Of a stretch of DNA of 54,645 nt, positions 7,830 through 15,963 are shown one piece after another. The DNA comes from Clostridiales bacterium. GTDB lineage: Bacteria > Bacillota > Desulfotomaculia > Desulfotomaculales > VENG01. The DNA lies in the NCBI GenBank assembly GCA_016278505.1, contig JADQBQ010000019.1:69098-123742 (forward strand), read 5' to 3'. The notes under the pieces were generated by a model. That model ran no database searches. It was not told the origin of the DNA and saw only the letters and a list, made by a program, of their open reading frames with translations. Made by a program: the position numbers and the translations under genes. Numbering within the stretch: the stretch's first letter is position 1; the number at the start of each line of letters is the position of its first letter.

Positions 7830-9230
7830 ATGTTGCAAAAGGAGATAATTAACGAACTGGTTAAAATAATGGGGAAGGAAAATGTAATTACCGGCCGGGA
7901 GGACCTACTCTGTTACTCGTATGATGCCACTCCCGACGTGCCTGACCCGCTTCCTGATGTGGTGGTTACGCCGGTAAATACCGGTCAGGTATCGCAGTTG
8001 GTACAAATCGCCCGGCAGTACAAAGTCCCTCTTTACCCCAGAGGTTCAGGTACTAACTTAAGCGGTGGTACGGTACCGCTTAAGGGTGGTATAGTACTGT
8101 CGCTGCTGAAAATGGCAGAAATAATGGAAGTGGATGCGGAAAACTTAACCGCTACCGTACAGCCCGGAGTAATCATTCAGGACTTGAATAATGCCGTGGC
8201 ACCGCACGGGCTTTTGTATCCCCCTGATCCGGGCACCGTGGCCACGGCCACCATGGGCGGGAGCGTTGCAGAATGTTCCGGCGGGCTGCGGGGTTTGAAA
8301 TACGGGGTGACCAAACATTATGTGATGGGACTGGAAGTGGTACTGGCGGACGGGCAGGTGGCCCGTTTCGGGGGTAAGACCGTTAAAAATGTAACCGCGC
8401 TGGACATGGTAAAACTTTTTACCGGTTCAGAGGGGACGTTAGGTATCATCACCGAAATAATTGTACGCTTGATCCCGGCTCCCGAGGCTCGCAAGACAAT
8501 GTTTGCGACCTTTACTAATTTGTCAGATGCCGGTAATGCGGTTATATCCATCGTTAAAAATAAAGTGATTCCGGCTACCCTGGAGATTATGGACCAGGTG
8601 ACTATAAAAACCGTGGAAAATTTCTCCCAAATAGGACTTCCCACCGAAGCCAGGGCTATTCTGCTGATTGAAGTGGATGGGATTCCGGAAGTGGTGGAGC
8701 AGGAAGCGGACACGGTCTTGCAAGTAATACAAAATAATAACGGCAGGGTCCAAATGGCCCGGGATGAACAAGAGCGGGACAACCTTTGGGCGGCCCGCCG
8801 GGCTGCACTGCCGGCACTGGCCCAGGTTAAGCCGACTACGGTGCTGGAAGACGCCACCGTACCGCGTAGCAAAATAACCGAGATGCTGTTGGCGCTGGAG
8901 GAAATTGCAGAGAAATATAATTTACAGATTGGTACCTTCGGGCACGCCGGAGACGGTAACCTGCACCCGACTATCCTTACCGACGAGCGTGATAAAGAGG
9001 AAATGGAAAGGGTCCATGCCGCGGTAAAGGAAATATTTGAAAAAGCCCTGGCCCTGGGCGGTACGCTCAGTGGTGAGCATGGCATAGGAATGGCCAAATC
9101 CAGTTTCCTGGAATGGGAACTGGGTGCCGGTGGCGTGGGCGTGCTGCATAAGATTAAAAATGCCCTGGACCCGGAAGGGATTTTAAACCCTGGTAAGATG
9201 GGTTTTAACGGGGGGACCGGGCATGAGTAA
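7830..9230 (+). CDS. FAD-linked D-lactate/glycolate dehydrogenase, GlcD type
   Basis: 466 aa. The N-terminal FAD-binding PCMH domain has YPRGSGTNLSGG and PDPGTVATATMGGSVAECSG. The C-terminal FAD oxidase domain has FGHAGDGNLHPTIL and the late SGEHGIGMAK motif. The family oxidises D-lactate or glycolate using FAD. The stop overlaps the Fe-S partner gene by 8 bases, so the two are almost certainly a complex (dehydrogenase plus electron-transfer subunit), as in the lactate oxidation regions of sulfate reducers. Starts after AAAGGAGGAGG. Confidence 0.9.
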   Translation: MLQKEIINELVKIMGKENVITGREDLLCYSYDATPDVPDPLPDVVVTPVNTGQVSQLVQIARQYKVPLYPRGSGTNLSGGTVPLKGGIVLSLLKMAEIMEVDAENLTATVQPGVIIQDLNNAVAPHGLLYPPDPGTVATATMGGSVAECSGGLRGLKYGVTKHYVMGLEVVLADGQVARFGGKTVKNVTALDMVKLFTGSEGTLGIITEIIVRLIPAPEARKTMFATFTNLSDAGNAVISIVKNKVIPATLEIMDQVTIKTVENFSQIGLPTEARAILLIEVDGIPEVVEQEADTVLQVIQNNNGRVQMARDEQERDNLWAARRAALPALAQVKPTTVLEDATVPRSKITEMLLALEEIAEKYNLQIGTFGHAGDGNLHPTILTDERDKEEMERVHAAVKEIFEKALALGGTLSGEHGIGMAKSSFLEWELGAGGVGVLHKIKNALDPEGILNPGKMGFNGGTGHE

Positions 9231-10515
9231 CCGGCTTAAATCCATTGAACATGAAATCATAAAATGTATGAAATGCGGCAACTGCCAGGCGGTCTGCCCT
9301 CTGTACAAAGAAACAAGAGCCGAGAATGCGGTGGCCCGGGGGAAAGTGCAGCTGGCAGCAGCAGTCCTCGGCGGCAAACTGGACTATACAGCTGAGCTGG
9401 CCCACCGTTTTGACCTGTGCCTTACCTGTATGGCCTGTGTGAGCAACTGCCCCTGCGGGGTCAGGGTGGACAGGGTTGTACTGGAGGCCCGAGCCGCGCT
9501 GGCGGAAAAAAGAGGCCTGCCGCTTCCCCACCGGGTTGCCGCGGCCGGTCTGGCCCGCCCGGCTCTGATGCAAATGGGCATGAAGGCAGCGGGTGTTACC
9601 CAGAAACTTTTATTCAAACGTGGAGAAAGAGGCATGAGCCCGCGGTTTCCTGTGGGACTGGATTTAAAAAGGGTGCTTCCTGCCCTGGCCAAGAAGGATC
9701 TAAAGGAACAGTTGCCGGAAAAAAATGCTGTGCAAAACCCGGTTATGCGGGTTGCCCTATTCGCCGGCTGTGTTACCAATTATGTGTATCCCGGCGTTGG
9801 CCTGGCACTTGTGGAAGTGTTAAACCGGCACGGAGTTGAAGTGGTTTTCCCTAAGGAGCAGCATTGCTGTGGAGCCCCTCTATTGATTCACGGGATAAAG
9901 GATACTGCTAAAGAAATGGCGGCATCACACGTGCATATGTTTGATGCTGCCGGGGTGGATGCGGTGGTTACTGTCTGCGGTACCTGCGGCGAGGCCTTCC
10001 GGCATCATTACCCTGAACTTTTATCCGGCCGGGCAAAGGATGCCGGTAAAGCACTGGCTTTGTCCGGCCGTACCTATGACATTGCCGAATTCTTAACTGA
10101 TATAGTTCCACTGGATCATACATTATTGGGTCCACTGGACACTCATTTCACTTATCATGAACCGTGCCACGTAGGACGTGGATTGGGGGCGGCAGGAAAG
10201 GCCGAAAAGTTATTGAAAGCCATCCCCCGTGCCACGTATAGCCCCATGCAAGATCCGGGGCGCTGTTGCGGTGGAGCAGGCTCCTTTAGTTTTGAACATT
10301 ATAAGTTAGCTTCCCAGGTGTTGGACCGTAAATTAAGTGACATTTCCGGGACTGGTGCCGGGGTAGTGGTAACCGGTTGCGGTTCCTGCCGTATTCAGTT
10401 AAATGACGGGTTGGCGCAGAGAAAAATGCCGCAGCGGGTACTGCACACTGTGGAAATGCTGGCTCACTCCATCACTGGCGCCCGGGAGGAGGGGAATTAT
10501 AATGGCCGGCAGTAA
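9223..10515 (+). CDS. GlcF-type Fe-S subunit of lactate/glycolate dehydrogenase
   Basis: 430 aa. Two N-terminal 4Fe-4S motifs, CMKCGNCQAVCP (residues ~12-23) and CLTCMACVSNCPCG (~66-79), are followed by two CCG (heterodisulfide-reductase-like) domains with CCGAPLLIHG and CCGGAGSFSF. It passes electrons from the FAD subunit to the quinone pool or another carrier at the membrane. Overlaps the GlcD-type gene by 8 bases and lutC by 14, indicating one transcript. Confidence 0.9.
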   Translation: MSNRLKSIEHEIIKCMKCGNCQAVCPLYKETRAENAVARGKVQLAAAVLGGKLDYTAELAHRFDLCLTCMACVSNCPCGVRVDRVVLEARAALAEKRGLPLPHRVAAAGLARPALMQMGMKAAGVTQKLLFKRGERGMSPRFPVGLDLKRVLPALAKKDLKEQLPEKNAVQNPVMRVALFAGCVTNYVYPGVGLALVEVLNRHGVEVVFPKEQHCCGAPLLIHGIKDTAKEMAASHVHMFDAAGVDAVVTVCGTCGEAFRHHYPELLSGRAKDAGKALALSGRTYDIAEFLTDIVPLDHTLLGPLDTHFTYHEPCHVGRGLGAAGKAEKLLKAIPRATYSPMQDPGRCCGGAGSFSFEHYKLASQVLDRKLSDISGTGAGVVVTGCGSCRIQLNDGLAQRKMPQRVLHTVEMLAHSITGAREEGNYNGRQ

Positions 10516-11071
10516 ACAGGAGCAATTATTCACCAAGTTTAAAGAACAGGCAGAAGCCATTTCCGCCCGGGTATACCGTGTTCATGATTCCTCCGCCGCC
10601 GGCAGGCAGCTGGAAAATATTATAAAAGAATTGAATATAAAGAAAATTGCCGCCGCTAAATCCGGGCTGGTAGCCGATTGTTTGAAAGCGCTTAATACTC
10701 AAGATGTTGCTGTGCATACCAGTGACTTGAGGCGGCATGCTGAGGATGCTGAACTTGGTCTTTCAGAAGTGGATATGGCCATAGCGGAAACAGGTACCCT
10801 GGCTCAGGATAGCACAGCGCTGGACCAGCGCCTGGTATCTACTTTACCCCCGGTACATGTGGCGCTGGTACGTATTGACCGGCAGGTGGATAAGTTTGTC
10901 GATGCAGTTGATTACTTTAATGAGCAGGATCTTATGCCTGGTTATATTGCCTTTATTTCCGGCCCCAGCCGGACGGCGGATATTGAAAGGGTGCTGACCA
11001 TCGGGGTACACGGCCCGGAGCAGCTGCACATTATCTTTGTGGATCAGGCCGGGGGTGAGACCTGTGAGTGA
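10502..11071 (+). CDS. lutC: LUD-domain lactate utilisation protein LutC
   Basis: 189 aa of the LutC/YkgG family (LUD domain). It begins MAGSKQEQLFTKFKEQAEAI; ATG 10502 follows GGAGGGGAATTATA, whereas the longer open frame from 10403 has no ribosome site and non-family sequence. Motifs IAETGTL (residues ~97-103) and FISGPSRTADIE near the C-terminus are typical. Together with LutA and LutB it forms the L-lactate oxidising complex. It ends inside the start of the fused LutB-LutA gene (8-base overlap). Confidence 0.88.
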   Translation: MAGSKQEQLFTKFKEQAEAISARVYRVHDSSAAGRQLENIIKELNIKKIAAAKSGLVADCLKALNTQDVAVHTSDLRRHAEDAELGLSEVDMAIAETGTLAQDSTALDQRLVSTLPPVHVALVRIDRQVDKFVDAVDYFNEQDLMPGYIAFISGPSRTADIERVLTIGVHGPEQLHIIFVDQAGGETCE

Positions 11072-13232
11072 TAAACAACAGATTAAACACAATATAGAAA
11101 AGGCTTTGGCCAATGAAAACTTGCGCGGTGCTCTGGGGCGTTTCGGTAATGATTACGTCGGCGCGCGGGAAAGGGCGTATACCGGTAAGGACTTTGAGGA
11201 GCTGCGGGACCAAATTGCAGCAGTTAAGGGTGATGCAGCCGACAGGATGGAGGAGCTGGCCGGGCGTTTTACCGAGTCGGCACAGGCCCGGGGAGCCAAA
11301 GTATTTCGGGCCCGTACGGCCCAGGATGCCAAGGACTATATTAAAAACCTGGCCCAGGAGAAGGGTGCCACTAAAATAGTTAAGTCCAAGTCCATGGCTA
11401 CGGAAGAAATCCATCTTAATGAATACTTGGGCCGGCAGGGCCTTGATTCGGTGGAAACCGATCTTGGGGAATGGATATTGCAGCTGTGCGGCCAAAAACC
11501 TTCCCATATGGTTATGCCGGCCATTCATATGACCAGGGATGAAGTGGCAGATATATTTTCTAAAGAAACAACGCAAGAGCTGTCGGCCGATATTCCCCAA
11601 CTGGTGGAATTGGCCAGAAAGCAGCTGCGGAAAAAGTTTTTGGCTGCAGACATAGGCATATCCGGTGCTAATATCGCTGTAGCTGAAACAGGTACCCTGG
11701 TTATTGTAACTAATGAAGGAAACGCCAGGTTAACAACCACTTTGCCCCCGGTACATGTGGCGGTGGTGGGCCTGGAAAAGCTGGTGGATGAGTTTGACGG
11801 CGTGAAGCCCATAATAGAGGCTCTTCCCCGCAGTGCCACCGGCCAGAAGATAACCAGTTATGTAACCATGATCACGGGGCCCACTCCTGCGGCTTACCCG
11901 GACGGGACAGTGCAGGAAAAGGAACTACACATCATTCTTTTAGACAACGGCCGTACCGAAATGCAGGCAGATCCGGTATTTAAAGAGGCCCTACAGTGTA
12001 TCCGCTGTGCGTCCTGCTTAAATGTTTGCCCTGTGTTTCAGCTTTTGGGCGGTCATGTTTACGGTCACATATACACAGGCGGTATCGGTACCATTCTTAC
12101 GGCTTTCTTTAATGGTTTTCAAGAGGCCGGAGAATTGCAAAACCTCTGCCTGGGCTGTGAGCGCTGTAAACGTTTTTGTCCGGGCAAGATTGATCTACCC
12201 AAGTTAATCCGGGAACTGCGCAGCCGGGTAGTGGAAAAGGGCGGCCTGCCGGGAGGACAGAAATTTGTATTAGAGAAGGTGCTGCCCAACCGCAAGTTAT
12301 TCCACCGGCTGATTAAAGCCGGGCAATTAGGCCAAAAACCTTTTCAAAAGGGTGCCAGAATACGTCACCTGCCCATGTTTTTAGCCGGTTTAACGGAAGG
12401 GCGCAGCCTGCCGGTAATTGCAGACAAAGCTTTCCGGGATCAAGCACGAAACCTTAGCGTGCCTGAAGGCCCTTCTAAAGAATCCACTCCAGATTCCAAG
12501 GAAAAAGTAGGATTCTTTGCCGGGTGCCTTACCGACTTCGTTTATCCCCAATTAGGCCAGGCGGCACATAAGGTTTTAAAACATCTGAACAAGGAAATGG
12601 TTTTCCCTGCCGGGCAAACCTGCTGTGGTGTGCCTGCCGTGCTTATGGGTGTACGAGAATCAGCCGTGCATCTGGCACAACAGAATATAGAAGCCTTTGA
12701 GCAGGCCGGTGTCGATGCTGTAGTTACCTGCTGCCCATCCTGTGCCCAGGCCTTAAAAGAGAGATATATGGAGCTGATGGAGACAGACCCTGCCTGGCAC
12801 GAAAGAGCTAAGGCGCTAGCCGGAAAAGTGCAGCATATAACAGCCTATGTAGCTGACAAGTCCGGTAACGGCAGTAGTTTAAGGCTAAAGCAAACAGGCG
12901 GTAGGGTTACCTACCATGATTCGTGTCATATGAAGGGATGCCTGGGTATTACCGAAGAACCGAGACAATTGCTTGCTGCTGCCGGGCTGGAACTGGCGGA
13001 AATGGATGGTTCCGACCTTTGCTGCGGTTTCGGAGGGTCCTATTCCGTCAAATTTCCGTCTATATCAAGTCAGATCCTGGATAAAAAATTGCACAGTATG
13101 GAAGCGGCAAATGCCCCCACGGTAGCATTGGACTGCCCCGGCTGTAAGCTGCAAATAAGCGGCGGCCTAGACAGCAGGGGAAAAGAATTACCCGTCAAAC
13201 ACACCGTGGAAATACTGGCTGAAAAGATATAA
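11064..13232 (+). CDS. Fused LutB-LutA Fe-S L-lactate dehydrogenase subunit
   Basis: 722 aa, starting at GTG 11064 in the overlap with the lutC stop. Residues ~60-300 form a LUD domain (AVAETGTL, then the phrase MITGPTPA), followed by a 4Fe-4S pair (CIRCASCLNVCPVF, CLGCERCKRFCP) as in LutB. The C-terminal ~250 residues hold two CCG domains (CCGVPAVLMG, CCGFGGSYSVKF) as in LutA. Bacillus encodes these as separate proteins; the fusion resembles the ~720 aa protein of Desulfovibrio lactate regions. Last gene of the lactate operon; a hairpin follows at 13237. Confidence 0.88.
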   Translation: MSDKQQIKHNIEKALANENLRGALGRFGNDYVGARERAYTGKDFEELRDQIAAVKGDAADRMEELAGRFTESAQARGAKVFRARTAQDAKDYIKNLAQEKGATKIVKSKSMATEEIHLNEYLGRQGLDSVETDLGEWILQLCGQKPSHMVMPAIHMTRDEVADIFSKETTQELSADIPQLVELARKQLRKKFLAADIGISGANIAVAETGTLVIVTNEGNARLTTTLPPVHVAVVGLEKLVDEFDGVKPIIEALPRSATGQKITSYVTMITGPTPAAYPDGTVQEKELHIILLDNGRTEMQADPVFKEALQCIRCASCLNVCPVFQLLGGHVYGHIYTGGIGTILTAFFNGFQEAGELQNLCLGCERCKRFCPGKIDLPKLIRELRSRVVEKGGLPGGQKFVLEKVLPNRKLFHRLIKAGQLGQKPFQKGARIRHLPMFLAGLTEGRSLPVIADKAFRDQARNLSVPEGPSKESTPDSKEKVGFFAGCLTDFVYPQLGQAAHKVLKHLNKEMVFPAGQTCCGVPAVLMGVRESAVHLAQQNIEAFEQAGVDAVVTCCPSCAQALKERYMELMETDPAWHERAKALAGKVQHITAYVADKSGNGSSLRLKQTGGRVTYHDSCHMKGCLGITEEPRQLLAAAGLELAEMDGSDLCCGFGGSYSVKFPSISSQILDKKLHSMEAANAPTVALDCPGCKLQISGGLDSRGKELPVKHTVEILAEKI

Positions 13233-13236
13233 AAAA

Positions 13237-13264
13237 TAAGCCGGTCTTTTGGATGTCCGGCTTA
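13237..13264. terminator. Hairpin after the lactate operon
   Basis: TAAGCCGG, loop, CCGGCTTA, 4 bases after the stop. On the plus strand no T-run follows, but on the minus strand the stem is followed by TTATTTTTTA, so it may terminate leftward transcripts from the DUF3784-like gene as well as cap the lactate mRNA. Confidence 0.5.
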
Positions 13265-13276
13265 AGACTAACGACA

Positions 13277-13571
13277 AACCTGTCTTTTGCGCATAGCGAA
13301 TGAATTTGAATCGAGCAGCTGCCAGGCTAGCGAAGTCGATAAGCGGAAGCGGGGCCGAGCACAGGACGTGCGAGGCCGCCCCTTGAGCCAGGACGGCGGA
13401 CGGCAATGGCATTGCGACTGTTTTCGGAATACTAACTCTTATCTATGCCATTGCGAAAACAGCTGGTCTTAATTAGGAGGCTTAGTAATTTGGGTACCCC
13501 GCTGGAGCGTGAGACTGAGCTTTAGCCTGGCGCGCGAGATGAAATGAATGAGCGGGCGCAAAAGACAGGTT
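13277..13571. repeat. 295-base GC-rich element with 16-base perfect terminal inverted repeats
   Basis: The ends are AACCTGTCTTTTGCGC (13277-13292) and its exact complement GCGCAAAAGACAGGTT (13556-13571); similarity continues inward imperfectly for ~25 bases. The interior has a second inverted pair (ACTGTTTTCG and CGAAAACAG). It has no convincing gene. Part of its GC-rich arm (13314-13400, read on the minus strand) resembles the element at 23141-23351 between nifK and nifE. MITE-like or a structured intergenic element; no transposase present. Confidence 0.7.
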
Positions 13572-13596
13572 AGCTAAACAGCTTTGTTATAACCTT

Positions 13597-13627
13597 AGGG
13601 CCATCCTTTTTAGAGGACCGCCCTTTT
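13597..13627 (+). terminator. Intrinsic terminator-like hairpin
   Basis: AGGGC and GCCCT arms enclose a second TCC/GGA pairing and are followed by a run of six T. Oriented to stop rightward transcription before the leftward small membrane protein gene. Confidence 0.5.
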
Positions 13628-13930
13628 TTATTTATTACTAAACCGCTGAGCCTTAACTACAATGTGAATCACAATAATAACAAATACTATCCATGATCCG
13701 AGGAAGGCTGTGGAGTGACCCAGCCAGATCAAAAGTGCCCCTAATAACAATACTCCTGCCATAACCAGCAGGCCGTTGCCAACCAGGTTAGCCAGCCCCT
13801 CAATATTTACATTTTCTTTTTGGTCCTCCGGCAGGGTATTATACCCTGCGATCAGGTTGTAGAATTTGAAGAACTTGATTAGTAAACCGAATATAAGAAC
13901 CATGACGGCAGCAAGCAGATTAGCTAACAT
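13628..13930 (-). CDS. Small membrane protein, DUF3784-like
   Basis: 100 aa, beginning MLANLLAAVMVLIFGLLIKF after AGGAGG. Three hydrophobic segments (residues ~3-18, ~52-72, ~74-92). The phrase LIAGYNTLPEDQKENVNIEG between the first two is the conserved loop of DUF3784 proteins, small Firmicute membrane proteins of unknown function. It stands alone on the minus strand; nothing in the neighbourhood suggests a role. Confidence 0.75.
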   Translation of the reverse strand: MLANLLAAVMVLIFGLLIKFFKFYNLIAGYNTLPEDQKENVNIEGLANLVGNGLLVMAGVLLLGALLIWLGHSTAFLGSWIVFVIIVIHIVVKAQRFSNK

Positions 13931-14151
13931 TTGTAGTTCCTCCTTCCTCCATTGAAAATAACGATTATCCTTAAATTCCCTCTTTCTCTAAAACTAAGGT
14001 CTTTAATATTTTGACGTCAAAAAGTACAATTCCACTTTAAGGGTAGTGTCTGTGACAAAAATCACACTTCCTGCTGAGATAGTTCATTGCTGTTGGCTAA
14101 AATGCAAAGTAAACTAGAATAAACAATTCGTAAAAAAAGAAAGAGCAATTT

Positions 14152-14440
14152 TCGACGGGATTAACGGGATTTGCGGGATAGAGATTAAAAAAAGAAAAGA
14201 CGAAAAACATTAGACAGGATTACAGGATTTGCAGGATAAGGGATTAAAGAAAAGTGTTAAAAGGGTTATTATTATAGAGAATCTCATAAATATAAATTAT
14301 TGTTTTTTCATTTTTTTTAATTAATAGTCCTCTGTTAAAACCATGAATTATCTACGCTCTCAAAAGTAATGATCCCTCAAAAAAAATCCTGCAAATCCTG
14401 TTATCCTGTCAAAAAACGACCCCAAAGGAATACCCCAAAA
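14152..14440. repeat. AT-rich dispersed repeat element, copy 1
   Basis: Inside the 550-base gap 13931-14480. It opens with GACGGGATTAACGGGATT and then GACAGGATTACAGGATTTGC, and closes with the inverted form (GCAAATCCTGTTATCCTGTC) plus AAAACGACCCCAAAGGAATA. Copies 2 (about 37479-37838) and 3 (about 39896-40142) share these blocks. The arms can pair over the AT-rich middle. No ORF. The remaining 13931-14150 part of the gap is AT-rich leader with nothing recognised. Confidence 0.7.
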
Positions 14441-14480
14441 TGTTTTTGTTTAAAAACTATATAAATAGGAGAGGACTTTT

Positions 14481-15080
14481 ATGGAGCTATTTACCATCAA
14501 GAAATGTTTTAATTGTCCCAACCGGGTAGTTGACCTGGATAAGCTGGAGACTAAATTGCGCCAAGTAATGGTGGAAAAGGACTTTAACACTCGCCTGGGA
14601 AGCCGGGTAGAAAGTGCAAAGCCCATGCATCACCAGATGTTCCACATTGCCTTGGCCGGGTGTCCTAATTCCTGCAGCCAGCCTCAGATAAAAGATTTTG
14701 GCGTGCAGGGGCAGTCGGTGCCGGAATTAAACGGGGATTGCAAGCAATGCGAGGCCTGTATTGAGGCCTGCCCGGAAGGAGCTGTCAGCCTGGGTAGACG
14801 CGGAGTGTTGATTAATACCGGCAAGTGTCTTAATTGTGGCCAATGTATTCGTGCCTGCCCTACAGGGGCCCTGGTTGAGGGGGATGTTGGATGCAGAGTT
14901 CTTGCCGGGGGTAAGTTAGGCCGCCATCCCCGCCTGGCTTCGGAATTGGCGCCCATTGCCAGTGAAAATGAAGTTGCAGATAATTTGGCCCAGTGCATAG
15001 AATTCTTCCTCAACGAAGGACGACCGGGGGAAAGGTTTGGGAGTTTGCTGGAAAGGACGGGCCGGGTACCGAAAAGGTGA
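14481..15080 (+). CDS. Sulfite/nitrite-reductase-like ferredoxin protein
   Basis: 199 aa. The N-terminal part resembles the Fe-S/siroheme half-domain of sulfite and nitrite reductases, with HIALAGCPNSCSQPQIKDFG (residues ~55-74) and an extra CFNC at residues 9-12. The middle is a classic 2[4Fe-4S] ferredoxin: CKQCEACIEACPEG and CLNCGQCIRACPTG. The full reductase catalytic regions are missing, so it is probably an electron-transfer or assimilatory-type accessory protein. Family and substrate are uncertain. Preceded by GGAGAGG; the FadR-family gene begins 75 bases after its stop. Confidence 0.7.
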   Translation: MELFTIKKCFNCPNRVVDLDKLETKLRQVMVEKDFNTRLGSRVESAKPMHHQMFHIALAGCPNSCSQPQIKDFGVQGQSVPELNGDCKQCEACIEACPEGAVSLGRRGVLINTGKCLNCGQCIRACPTGALVEGDVGCRVLAGGKLGRHPRLASELAPIASENEVADNLAQCIEFFLNEGRPGERFGSLLERTGRVPKR

Positions 15081-15090
15081 ATAACCGCTG

Positions 15091-15120
15091 TGGTCCAACC
15101 CCCATAAAACATGATATAAT
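15091..15120 (+). promoter_or_regulatory. Probable promoter and FadR-type half-matched operator before 15155
   Basis: TGGTCCAACCC (15091-15101) matches TNGTNNNACNA except for the last base. It overlaps the expected -35 position for a TATAAT at 15115-15120. This would fit autoregulation of the downstream FadR-family regulator. Confidence 0.4.
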
Positions 15121-15154
15121 AAGCTCAGTCTGCAAAAATTGGGAGAGGACCACC

Positions 15155-15862
15155 GTGGATTTTAAACCAATTAAAACAAAAAAAATATACCAGGAAATAA
15201 TCGAACAGATAAAAGCAATGATTAGTGACGGCACACTTTGCCCGGGGGACAGGCTGATGTCCGAAAGGGAACTGGCCGAGAGGATGCAGGTGGGGCGGTC
15301 TGCCGTGCGGGAAGCTTTCCGGGTGATGGAGGCAATGGGCATTATTAAAATAAGGCCTGGTGAAGGTACCTTTATCACCGAAGATGCAGCTGAATCTCTG
15401 CTGAAGAGTTTTTCTTCGGTACTGTTGGCCGGCGGGGATGACATTACAGCCCGCGAATTAATGGAGCTGCGTAAAATATTGGAGGTTGAGTCCGCGGCAA
15501 TGGCCGCCCGGCGTTGTTCACCTGAACAACTTGAGGCCATTGATTACGCACTGCAGCAGATGCAGCATGACCTTGAGGAAGGTAACTTAGGTGAAGAGGC
15601 AGATATGAAGTTCCATTATGCCATAGCCGAAGCAGCCCGCAATTCACTGCTATTAAAATTAATGAACACCATTTCCGATACTATGGGACGGGTACTTGCG
15701 GCCGCCCGGCATGAATTGTACAGGGATCCGGCCAAACCTACGCTTCTTTTGCGCGAGCATCATGCTATCTTTGCAGCCATTAAAAATGCTGACCCTAACG
15801 CCGCCAGGCAATCCATGTTAAAACATCTGGCTGGGGTAGAGGAATTTATGTTTAAAAAGTGA
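15155..15862 (+). CDS. FadR-subfamily GntR transcriptional regulator
   Basis: 235 aa from GTG 15155 behind GGGAGAGG; a longer open frame from 14993 overlaps the previous gene and is not family-like. The N-terminal winged helix has the phrase LMSERELAERMQVGRSAVREA (helix-turn-helix) and IIKIRPGEGTFI. The C-terminal FCD ligand domain includes RELMELRKILEVESAA and the metal-binding histidines of FHYAIAEAARN and EHHAIFAAI. FCD regulators sense lactate, pyruvate or other acids. With matching palindromes upstream of the lactate genes, it is the likely regulator of that operon (inference). Confidence 0.85.
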   Translation: MDFKPIKTKKIYQEIIEQIKAMISDGTLCPGDRLMSERELAERMQVGRSAVREAFRVMEAMGIIKIRPGEGTFITEDAAESLLKSFSSVLLAGGDDITARELMELRKILEVESAAMAARRCSPEQLEAIDYALQQMQHDLEEGNLGEEADMKFHYAIAEAARNSLLLKLMNTISDTMGRVLAAARHELYRDPAKPTLLLREHHAIFAAIKNADPNAARQSMLKHLAGVEEFMFKK

Positions 15863-15922
15863 TTAAAGCTATTGCTATAAAATTGGGCAGGAAATTTCGT
15901 GAATTTGTGGAATAACTATTAA

Positions 15923-15940
15923 TGAATGAGTATTTATTCA
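15923..15940 (+). promoter_or_regulatory. TetR-type FadR box before the crotonase gene
   Basis: TGAATGAGTATTTATTCA matches the palindromic TGAATGANTANTCATTCA consensus of the Bacillus TetR-family FadR regulator of fatty acid degradation with one or two changes. It lies 24 bases before the 15964 start. The cognate regulator is not in the window. Confidence 0.6.
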
Positions 15941-15963
15941 TTAGGTAAAGGAAGGTATATTTA

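Noticed and set aside
8318-9097. 259-codon minus-strand frame opposite the GlcD-type gene
   Set aside because: Ser/Ile-rich shadow translation with no recognisable domain.
13287-13472. Small plus-strand ORF in the 13277-13571 element
   Set aside because: Low-confidence frame in a repeat without ribosome site.
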